Below, one piece after another: positions 9,252-16,423 of a stretch of 64,000 nucleotides of DNA. Origin of the DNA: an uncultured Sphingomonadaceae bacterium (GTDB taxonomy: Bacteria > Pseudomonadota > Alphaproteobacteria > Sphingomonadales > Sphingomonadaceae); assembly GCA_947258815.1 (NCBI GenBank), contig CAMYJW010000030.1, forward strand, positions 620,001 to 684,000. The letters run 5' to 3'. A program made the position numbers and the translations under genes. Below the pieces are notes generated by a model. The model saw only the letters and a program-made list of their open reading frames with translations, did no database searches and was not told the DNA's origin. Numbering within the stretch: position 1 is the stretch's first letter; each line of letters starts with the position of its first letter.

Positions 9252-10358
9252 TCAAACCTCCAGAGCAAATACGCAGTTGGTCTGCATGGCAACGCCGCCC
9301 GTGCCGTGCACGATGGCGCGGCTGGGTGAACCAGACCCGGCCTGCGTCAGCTGCCTGTATGCCTCGCCAAGGCGAACAAGCCCGGTGGCCATGATCGGAT
9401 CGGCCGGAAGCGCACCGCCGGACCGATTGACCTTGTCAGACATCGCAGCATCCATGCCCTTGCCCGCATCGGCCAGACCAAGCGCTTCAAGCGCCAGCAA
9501 CTCGCCAACCACGGAACTGCCGCTGATTTCAACAACATCCGCCTCGGCAGCCGCCCAGCCCGCTCTGTCGCCCGCCATTTTCGCGGCGTTTGCAACCGAA
9601 TCGAGCCCGCCTGCCGTGCGTGCGGAAAATGCGTGGGTTTCCATCGATGTTCCCATGCCGCTGATAATCACCGGCGAACGGCCGAGCCGCGATGCGATAT
9701 CCTCTGTTCCCAGCAGGATCGCGACCGCGCCATCAACGGGGCGCGAAACCATCAGATCGGTCAGTGGCGCGGCTGCCTCACCCGAAGCAAGCACCGCCGC
9801 CGCATCGGGCCCTGCATCAATTGCCACCCGGTCATTCTGCGCGGCCGCAGCCCAGCGCTTTGCAACCAGATCGGCAAGATCGGCATCGCCGATGCCATGC
9901 GCATCGAGATAACGCTGCGCCTGAATGCCAAGCGCCGCTTTCTGGCCAAAGCCAACCGGGCGCTGATAGAAAGGTTCAACCATCGAGCTCCAGTAAAGAT
10001 CGATGTTTTCCGATTCAGACGGTTTGGAATAGGCCACGATCAGCCCGACCGAAGCAGAACCTGACCGGATCTTGTTCACGCCATAAAGCGCAGCCCAAAG
10101 CCCGTCTTCCTCAACCCGCGCCTCTTCCTTGTGGTGCGCGCCCAGCGCACCCAGAAAGCCGCAGTTGGAAATAGACCGGCCATCAAGCACGTCGCTGCCC
10201 GAATCGATAATGAAATCGACATCGTCCAGCGTCAGCCCGGTGCCCTTGAAGACATCGGTGACGACCGCCGAAATCAGATCGATATGCTGGGCGCTGTCCC
10301 ACGCCGGCCTGAGTTGCGTTTGCGTGGCCGCAATTATGCCTGTGCGCGGGAGGCTCAT
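9252..10358 (-). CDS. Second thiolase-like protein, highly degenerate active site
   Basis: 368 residues, thiolase superfamily by overall pattern (GIIAATQTQ start, SRPVDGAVAILLG, MATGLVRLGEAYRQL). The nucleophile region reads RVEEDGLWAALYG without cysteine. The usual GHPxGATG reads LPADPIMATG, and the C-terminal Cys motif reads IVHGTGGVAMQTN. All three catalytic positions are therefore changed. It is the promoter-proximal gene of the operon and directly precedes another Cys-less thiolase-like gene and a DUF35 gene, suggesting a heteromeric complex in which it may be a structural subunit. The start ATG at 10358 is chosen because upstream in-frame sequence lacks family character. Confidence 0.72.
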   Translation of the reverse strand: MSLPRTGIIAATQTQLRPAWDSAQHIDLISAVVTDVFKGTGLTLDDVDFIIDSGSDVLDGRSISNCGFLGALGAHHKEEARVEEDGLWAALYGVNKIRSGSASVGLIVAYSKPSESENIDLYWSSMVEPFYQRPVGFGQKAALGIQAQRYLDAHGIGDADLADLVAKRWAAAAQNDRVAIDAGPDAAAVLASGEAAAPLTDLMVSRPVDGAVAILLGTEDIASRLGRSPVIISGMGTSMETHAFSARTAGGLDSVANAAKMAGDRAGWAAAEADVVEISGSSVVGELLALEALGLADAGKGMDAAMSDKVNRSGGALPADPIMATGLVRLGEAYRQLTQAGSGSPSRAIVHGTGGVAMQTNCVFALEV

Positions 10359-10480
10359 GATCCACCCACCGGCGCGGCACCCTTCATCATCGTCATTCTC
10401 AAGGTTCCTTTGAAATCCCGCCCCGGAAGCACCGAAGCGAACGATACAGCCGCAACGGGCTGAAACACTGTGTGTCATCC

Positions 10481-10509
10481 GGCATAAAAATCGCCCAATT
10501 CCAAGTCAA
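10481..10509 (-). promoter_or_regulatory. Sigma70-like promoter of the acyl-CoA operon
   Basis: On the minus strand TTGACT (10509-10504) and TATGCC (10486-10481) are separated by exactly 17 bases. It lies about 120 bases upstream of the first thiolase-like start codon at 10358 and points into the operon. Confidence 0.55.
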
Positions 10510-10765
10510 GTCAATTTTCGAATGTTTATCGGCTTTTGACGACAGCCCATCAGAGATCGACGGCACTCCCGCGATGCAGGCGCATTGCGCCCTGTGGCGG
10601 AACGCGCCCGCAATGCTCACCTAGCTGACTAAAACAAGGCTTCATAACCCTCTTTACTATCCCGAAAGCCCCCTTCCGCTTCGCATATCGCAGAACGGGA
10701 CTGCAGCTCTAAAGCGGCATGTGCGCCGCCTCATGCCTGCTGCATAAACCCGAATAATTCTTGAA

Positions 10766-10780
10766 TTGACCACTTGGAAC
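10766..10780. promoter_or_regulatory. Candidate GACCAnnTGGTC-type operator (partial)
   Basis: The sequence TTGACCACTTGGAAC matches the shared palindrome in the left half and TTGG of the right half. It ends 33 bases before the quinoprotein start at 10814. Confidence 0.45.
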
Positions 10781-10813
10781 AGACGCCATATCCTGCACGC
10801 GAGGGGATCATTG

Positions 10814-13213
10814 ATGACACATCTGATATCGCGCGCGCTTTCGGGCGCCTTGCTGCTGATCGGCCTTGCAGTCGGCGGCGGCGGTGCCTGGCTGATCGCA
10901 TTGGGCGGCTCGCCATACTATCTGATCGGCGGGCTGGCCGTGTTTGTGTCAGCGATTCTCTTGTGGCGTGGAGACAGGCGATCTGGCTGGATCTATGGCG
11001 GCTTTCTGGTGCTCACACTGATCTGGGCGTTGTGGGAAGTGGGCCTTGATGGCTGGCAGCTGACCGCGCGGCTGATCGGTCCGGCGGTGTTTGGCCTGCT
11101 GTTCGCGCTGCCCGCCGTTCGCAAGCGCATTGGCGGGTCCGGCTGGGCTGCGTCCGGCGCGGCTGCAGGTGCGTTTGCGCTGGTCCTTGTTGCCGCGCTG
11201 CAATCGCCCATGGAAGTGGCCAGTGCGTCCGAACGCGCGCTGCGCCCGGTTGCGATGGACGGAAACGCCGGAGAGTGGCGACATTGGGGCCGCGATCAGG
11301 CAGGCACGCGGTTTTCCCCGCTCGATCAGATAACGCCTGAAAATGTCGAAACGCTTGAGCTGGCGTGGGAATTTGACACCGGCCACGATCCGATGTCCGA
11401 TCCCGCCCCCAGCCCCTTGCAGGCCACGCCGATAATGGCCGATGGCAAGCTGTTCCTGTGCACCCAGACCAACGTTGTGTTCGCGCTCGATCCTGAAACC
11501 GGCAAGGAAATCTGGCGCTTCGATCCCAAAGTCGATTCGGCGGGCGGAACCGCGGTGCGCACCTGTCGCGGCGTTTCCTATCTCGATACGACCACTACGG
11601 ACGACACATCCCAACCGGCAGACACCGGCTCGCCATCCACCGCGCCGTTCTGCGCGCGCCGGATCATCACATCAACATTTGCGCGCCAACTGATCTCGCT
11701 TGACAGCGCGACGGGCAAGCCCTGCCCTGGCTTCGGCAAGGGTGGCTCTGTCGATCTGGCGGAAGGGATGGGCGAGATTCTTCCCGGCTTCTATCACGTC
11801 ACGTCCGCGCCGCTGGTGATGCGCAACACGATCGTCGTGGGCGGCTGGGTGATGGACAATGTCAGCGTTGACGAACCTTCGGGCGTCATTCGCGGCTTCG
11901 ATGCAACAACCGGCGCACTGCGCTGGGCATGGGATGTGGGCAATCCGGCAAACAGCAAAGGCCCCGCGGAAGGTGAGCACTACACCCGCTCCACCCCCAA
12001 CAGCTGGGCTCCGATGAGCGGCGACGCTGAACTCGGGCTGGTCTATATCCCCACCGGCAATCCGCCGCCCGATTACTTTGGCGGCCATCGCAGCGAGGCA
12101 AGCGAGAAATTCGGCAGTTCCGTGGTGGCGCTCGATGTGGAAACGGGCGAACTGCGCTGGCATTTCCAGACCGCGCATCACGACCTGTGGGACTATGACG
12201 TCGCCAGCCAGCCAACCCTGTTTGACTTTCCCGGAAAAGATGGCCCCATCCCGGCCCTTGCCCAGCCGACAAAACGCGCCGAACTGTTCGTGCTTGACCG
12301 GCGCACCGGAGAACCGCTGACCGAAGTGACGGAAAAGCCCGTTCCCCAGAATGGCAAAGTCCCCGAAGAACGCCTTGCGCCCACGCAGCCGTTTTCAACC
12401 GGGATGCCTGGTTTTGCGGGCGATCGACTGACCGAGCGCGACATGTGGGGGATTACGCCGCTTGATCAGCTTTGGTGTCGCATTCGTTTTCGCCAGTTGC
12501 GCTATGACGGGCCGGCAACCCCGCCGGGGCTGGACGAATCGATCATCTATCCCAGCATCGGCGGCGGCATGAACTGGGGCGGCGTCTCCTATGACCCTGA
12601 TCGCCGGGTGATAATCGTCAACTCGCTCTATTATGCATCGCTTGTCGCGCTGGTTCCGCGCGCCGAGGCAGACCGGCAGATTGCCGCCGCCACCGCAGCG
12701 GGCGGCAGCCACGATGTTGCGCTTGCGAACACCCCCATGCCGATGGAAGGCACGCCCTATGGCGCGAAAGTCAGCGGCTTCGTCACGCCACTGGGAACGC
12801 TGTGTCACGCACCGCCTTATGGCCGCATTTCCGCTGTCGATTTGGATACGCAGGAGCTTTTGTGGCAGCGTCCGATCGGCACGGTGCAGGATAGCGGGCC
12901 GCTGGGCATCAATATCGGCCTGCCGATCCGCATGGGAATGCCCGGCTTTGGCGGCACGCTGACAACACGCGGCGGGCTTATTTTCTATGGCGGGCTGAAA
13001 GAGAAAGCGTTTCGGGCGCTGGACACCAACACCGGCAAAGTGCTCTGGCGCACGCGCATGCCTGCAAGCGGCAATGCCAATCCGATGACATATCTTGGCC
13101 CCGAAAGCGGACGGCAGTTTGTCGTTATCGCGGCCAGCGGCCATGTCACCGCGCAGTCCATGCCGCTGGGGCGCACTTTTCGCGCCTATGCTTTACCGGA
13201 GGAAACGCAATGA
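10814..13213 (+). CDS. Membrane-bound PQQ-dependent dehydrogenase (glucose/quinate dehydrogenase type)
   Basis: 799 residues, the usual size for membrane quinoproteins. An N-terminal block of about 135 residues contains roughly five hydrophobic membrane segments; an eight-bladed PQQ propeller with repeated WxxD-type tryptophan-docking motifs follows. Family signatures seen include WGRDQAGTRFSPLDQI at the propeller entry and HHDLWDYDVASQP in the middle, the usual site of active-site and PQQ contacts. It oxidises a sugar, polyol or cyclic alcohol in the periplasm and passes electrons to ubiquinone. ATG at 10814 is preferred over an upstream in-frame ATG because GAGGGG lies just before it. The stop overlaps the start of the cupin gene (ATGA), so the two are co-translated. 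A partial operator lies just upstream. Confidence 0.9.
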   Translation: MTHLISRALSGALLLIGLAVGGGGAWLIALGGSPYYLIGGLAVFVSAILLWRGDRRSGWIYGGFLVLTLIWALWEVGLDGWQLTARLIGPAVFGLLFALPAVRKRIGGSGWAASGAAAGAFALVLVAALQSPMEVASASERALRPVAMDGNAGEWRHWGRDQAGTRFSPLDQITPENVETLELAWEFDTGHDPMSDPAPSPLQATPIMADGKLFLCTQTNVVFALDPETGKEIWRFDPKVDSAGGTAVRTCRGVSYLDTTTTDDTSQPADTGSPSTAPFCARRIITSTFARQLISLDSATGKPCPGFGKGGSVDLAEGMGEILPGFYHVTSAPLVMRNTIVVGGWVMDNVSVDEPSGVIRGFDATTGALRWAWDVGNPANSKGPAEGEHYTRSTPNSWAPMSGDAELGLVYIPTGNPPPDYFGGHRSEASEKFGSSVVALDVETGELRWHFQTAHHDLWDYDVASQPTLFDFPGKDGPIPALAQPTKRAELFVLDRRTGEPLTEVTEKPVPQNGKVPEERLAPTQPFSTGMPGFAGDRLTERDMWGITPLDQLWCRIRFRQLRYDGPATPPGLDESIIYPSIGGGMNWGGVSYDPDRRVIIVNSLYYASLVALVPRAEADRQIAAATAAGGSHDVALANTPMPMEGTPYGAKVSGFVTPLGTLCHAPPYGRISAVDLDTQELLWQRPIGTVQDSGPLGINIGLPIRMGMPGFGGTLTTRGGLIFYGGLKEKAFRALDTNTGKVLWRTRMPASGNANPMTYLGPESGRQFVVIAASGHVTAQSMPLGRTFRAYALPEETQ

Positions 13214-13695
13214 CAGGCCTGCAAGTCAGTCCGTTCAGCCCGGCGGAACTGCTGCTGCGTGCACAAAGCGAGGATGAGCGCGATTGGGTGCCCGCAGCGA
13301 TGGATGGCGTATGGATGCGCCCGCTGCTGTTTGACACGGTCAGCGGCGCATGGGTGAATGTCACCCGACTGGAGCGCGAAGGCTTTATCAGCCGTCATGC
13401 GCATCCCTGCCCTGTCCATGCGTATGTCCTGAAAGGCCAGTGGCGCTATGAAGAGCGCGACTGGATCGCCAAAGCCGGAGACTATCTGCTTGAGCCGCCG
13501 GGCGATATTCACACGCTGATCGGCCTGCCCGGCGGATCGGACACGCTGTTCTGGATCGGCGGCGCGCTGATCGAGCTTGACGAAAACGGCAACACGCTGG
13601 GACACGCCGACGTGTTCAGCCGGATTGAACAGGCCGCCGATCATTATGAGAAAGTTGGCCTTGGCAGAGACCATGTGAAGCAGTTTATCCGCTAG
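13210..13695 (+). CDS. Cupin protein related to 2,4'-dihydroxyacetophenone dioxygenase
   Basis: 161-residue single-domain cupin. The metal-binding pattern is visible as RHAHPCPVH (H63, H65, H70) followed by EPPGDIHTL (H101), and the segment HAYVLKGQWRYEERDWIAKAGDYLLEPPG follows the layout of 2,4'-dihydroxyacetophenone dioxygenase-like proteins, which cleave the C-C bond beside a ketone. It overlaps the quinoprotein gene by 4 bases and has GGAGG upstream, so the two form an operon: alcohol oxidation to a ketone followed by oxidative cleavage would be a logical order. The substrate is not known, and many cupins of this type are uncharacterised. Confidence 0.75.
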   Translation: MTGLQVSPFSPAELLLRAQSEDERDWVPAAMDGVWMRPLLFDTVSGAWVNVTRLEREGFISRHAHPCPVHAYVLKGQWRYEERDWIAKAGDYLLEPPGDIHTLIGLPGGSDTLFWIGGALIELDENGNTLGHADVFSRIEQAADHYEKVGLGRDHVKQFIR

Positions 13696-13746
13696 AGCGG
13701 GCGCGGCGGAAAAACGGGCACCATCGCCCAAAACGCATCAGCGCGC

Positions 13747-14535
13747 TTAAAGCCGCCACTCACGATCGATAAACAGATATTCCTTGCCGCTAAACAGCAT
13801 CGACCGGGGCAGATCGATAAATCGCCGCTCATCGGCTATCGCATCGTTCCGGGCCGCGTCCACATCCGGTCCGGCGCGCGCCACGGACCGATCAAACCAT
13901 GCTTCGGCATGCCCCAGAAAGTCGCCAATACGGTGGCCTAGTGCTTCAGCAAGATCGGGCAGGACATCCGCCTCGCAGCGGTGCACTTGCTGATAACAGG
14001 CCATGCCGCGCGCGACAGCATGAGAACGGATCAACGGACCATGATCGTGCAACCAGTATTCGCGCGCTTTCGTTTCGCTCATGCTGTCATGCCCATACAG
14101 AATGAACGCCAGCTTCATCATCGGCGTGCGCGGCCGCGCCACAATCCGCGCATGGCCGGTCGCCACCTGAGGATACTCATAACCCGCCCAGACCACGGAT
14201 CGGCCGGGGTCACACAAGCGCTGTTCGGCCTTGGCAACCGCGCGCAGCATCTCCCGACTCTGCGCTTGCGACAACAGATCAGCCACCGCTTCGGCCGATG
14301 CAAACCAGTAGTCGCCCATCGCATCGAACGAAAATTCCGGGCACCCGCGCGCCGCGCGTGCATCGCGATCCGCAGCCGACGCATCAGGGTCAGGGTGCGT
14401 CTGGACATAGCGCACGATATCCAGCCGGGACTGCATCGACGCCACAAGCGGGCCAACTTCGTCCCGCCAGCGCTCAAGAAACGCGGCGCGCGAAAGCGCC
14501 GGATCGCGCGCAAGCAGACAACTGACGCGGATCAT
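13747..14535 (-). CDS. Two-domain EthD-like dimeric alpha/beta-barrel protein
   Basis: 262 residues. Both halves show the ferredoxin-like EthD pattern: MIRVSCLLARDPALSRAAFLERWRDEVGP at the start, and LAFILYGHDSMSETKAREYWLHDHGPLI at about 125. EthD-type proteins assist ring-degrading and P450 systems, but their biochemical role is rarely known. The gene is convergent with the cupin gene (51 bases between stops) and is followed upstream by a different minus-strand pair, so its operon membership is unclear. It is a fusion of two domains, whereas 22644-23018 is a single-domain relative. Confidence 0.75.
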   Translation of the reverse strand: MIRVSCLLARDPALSRAAFLERWRDEVGPLVASMQSRLDIVRYVQTHPDPDASAADRDARAARGCPEFSFDAMGDYWFASAEAVADLLSQAQSREMLRAVAKAEQRLCDPGRSVVWAGYEYPQVATGHARIVARPRTPMMKLAFILYGHDSMSETKAREYWLHDHGPLIRSHAVARGMACYQQVHRCEADVLPDLAEALGHRIGDFLGHAEAWFDRSVARAGPDVDAARNDAIADERRFIDLPRSMLFSGKEYLFIDREWRL

Positions 14536-14569
14536 GCCAGCACCCTCAACGCAGAAGCGACAGCCCCGA

Positions 14570-15070
14570 TCAGATCACCTCTTCAAGCGGCGGAAGATCG
14601 CCCCGGTCCGGGTCAATCCCGTTGCCCTGAAACCACACGCGGCTGCGCAGCGCGTCCTTTTCGCCATAATCGAAGATGGCGTGCCAGGCCTCGCGCGAAA
14701 GCGGCAATTTGCCATCGTCGCCCAGGATCACCTTGTCGATCGCATCGCCGATCGTGCAGATACCCGCATTCAGGGCATCGATATCGAGCTGGTCGGTCTC
14801 AGCCGTTTCACCCAGCGCCTGCTGAAGCACCGCGACCTGCCCGGTTTCGACAAACTCGGTCAGCGTTTCAGCCAGTTCGCGGATCAGCCGATAAGAGCCT
14901 GCCTCATAGCGAACCGCGTTTTTCCATTGCTCCTGGAGCATGCCGAGCTGCCCGATAACCAGCCGCGCCTGTTCCTGCGCCAGCTTTTCATCCTCGCGGA
15001 TTGCCGGCGCGATAACCTCCTGAACGGCCTTGACCATGTTTCTGAGACGAACATCGATATTGGGAAGCAT
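14570..15070 (-). CDS. Small conserved protein paired with a phosphotransferase (DUF6285-like)
   Basis: 166 residues, predicted mostly helical and acidic, with no catalytic motif I recognise. The ATG at 15070 overlaps the stop codon of the upstream phosphotransferase gene (TGATG), so it is translationally coupled to it; an upstream extension in frame would only overlap that gene. The pairing with an aminoglycoside-phosphotransferase-fold protein is like that of DUF6285 proteins in my memory, but this assignment is tentative. A regulatory or scaffold subunit of the putative kinase is the simplest reading. Confidence 0.6.
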   Translation of the reverse strand: MLPNIDVRLRNMVKAVQEVIAPAIREDEKLAQEQARLVIGQLGMLQEQWKNAVRYEAGSYRLIRELAETLTEFVETGQVAVLQQALGETAETDQLDIDALNAGICTIGDAIDKVILGDDGKLPLSREAWHAIFDYGEKDALRSRVWFQGNGIDPDRGDLPPLEEVI

Positions 15071-16218
15071 CAGATTTCCTCCCTGAGAAGCATTGTTATC
15101 TGGCGAAGGAACACGCCGCCTGCCGAGCCGAGCCAGGTCAGCACCTGTTCCTGATGATTGGTGTGTTCTTCGGCCGCGCGCAAGGCCTGGCCCATATCCA
15201 TCGACGCGCATTTGTATGCGTTGAGCACTTCATAATAATGCAGCAACTTGGGATCGACGACATTGCCCGACAGTTCCTGATACTGCGCCAGAAACTCTTC
15301 GCGTGGCAGAAGGCCCGATACAAGGAAACGGCCATCATCGTCCCAGTTTCCGAACAGCCGCATCAGTGTCCACGCAATATCCTCGTGGAAATCGCCCAGA
15401 TGGCCCAGCTCCCAGTCAAGAATGGCGGTGAACTTGCCGCTCGGCTCTTCAAACATGAAATTGCCGATCCTGAGATCGGAATGGACAATTACCACCTTGT
15501 CGCATGTCGGCATGTTTTCGCGCAGCCAGCGTTCGCACAACGTGATAATCGGCACCGGCTCAACCAGCGCATTCCACCACAGCTTTGCCCAGTTATTAAG
15601 CTCCCATAGCGGCGCTTCGTTGGTTCCGGGCTGCGGCCTTGCAAACAGCGATAAATCGGCACTTTGCCAGTCAAACGCATGGATCTTGACGAACGCATCT
15701 ACGAACTGCGGCGCGAGCTTGGGCGCCCAGTCATCAAACCGCGATCCCATCCCCGAAACGCCGTGCGCGTCGCTGTCGCTTGGCTCGGTCACACCCGAAA
15801 CGAACTCAAGAATGGAACCCGGCTGGTCCATAATCTCGCCATCCATATCGACATGGCGAACCGGCGCGACCGGCAGAGTTCCGATCATCGCATTTTGCAA
15901 TTGCGCTTCACGCCCCCGGCAGGTCTGGGCGATGCCTTCCGGCGGATCCATGCGCAGAATAAGCTTTTCCGGCTCAGCCACGCCGGAATGGGCGAGGTTG
16001 AAAATGAACTGCTCTTTCGATGCCCCGCCAGACATCCGGCGAACATCGGAAACCACCGGATTGCCATAATCGAGATGATCGAAATAACGCGCCAGCATTG
16101 CCGCGATTTCATCTCCGGTGCGCGCGCGATAGGCGCCTTTCGCGCGTGATACGAGCGTGCGCTCAAGGATCACATCCTGACGCGGATCAATCGCTTTGCG
16201 ATCCCAGGGATCGGCCAT
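15070..16218 (-). CDS. Phosphotransferase family protein (APH/ACAD10-like kinase fold)
   Basis: 382 residues. The catalytic loop VIVHSDLRIGNFMFEEP preserves the Brenner-type H-x-D-x4-N signature with Ser in place of Gly, and ILDWELGHLGDFHEDIAW provides the metal-binding aspartate and the downstream D. Proteins of this family occur beside acyl-CoA dehydrogenases and are thought to phosphorylate hydroxyacyl intermediates, as in ACAD10/ACAD11-type hydroxy-acid degradation; antibiotic resistance is unlikely in this context. AGGAG precedes the ATG at 16218. It is the first gene of a two-gene operon with the small protein at 14570. Confidence 0.85.
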   Translation of the reverse strand: MADPWDRKAIDPRQDVILERTLVSRAKGAYRARTGDEIAAMLARYFDHLDYGNPVVSDVRRMSGGASKEQFIFNLAHSGVAEPEKLILRMDPPEGIAQTCRGREAQLQNAMIGTLPVAPVRHVDMDGEIMDQPGSILEFVSGVTEPSDSDAHGVSGMGSRFDDWAPKLAPQFVDAFVKIHAFDWQSADLSLFARPQPGTNEAPLWELNNWAKLWWNALVEPVPIITLCERWLRENMPTCDKVVIVHSDLRIGNFMFEEPSGKFTAILDWELGHLGDFHEDIAWTLMRLFGNWDDDGRFLVSGLLPREEFLAQYQELSGNVVDPKLLHYYEVLNAYKCASMDMGQALRAAEEHTNHQEQVLTWLGSAGGVFLRQITMLLREEI

Positions 16219-16362
16219 CTGTTCACTCTCCTGAACTGTTCTTATATTTCTGCCCCGCCGAAGGCATTATCGCGCCTGACCCGGACAGATAAATTGTCTA
16301 CTCGTCGCGCCCCGATTCACAAGACATGAATTGCGTCTCACCAGCAGGTGCGCGACATGCAC

Positions 16363-16400
16363 AAAAAAGGGCGTGACCATCGCGTTGGCCACGCCCCTTT
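16363..16400 (-). terminator. Rho-independent terminator of the TonB receptor gene
   Basis: Reading the minus strand, a 10-bp stem (GGGCGTGGCC paired with GGTCACGCCC, one G-U pair) with an 8-base loop is followed directly by TTTTTT. It lies 24 bases after the stop codon of the receptor gene. Confidence 0.85.
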
Positions 16401-16423
16401 CAGATCATCGTGATCACATCAAC

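Larger units (their letters stand above)
10359..10813. other. Divergent intergenic region
   Basis: This 455-base non-coding stretch separates the minus-strand acyl-CoA operon from the plus-strand quinoprotein gene. It holds the minus-strand promoter at 10481-10509 and, close to the plus-strand gene, a partial palindrome at 10766-10780. The remainder shows no convincing coding potential. Confidence 0.6.
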
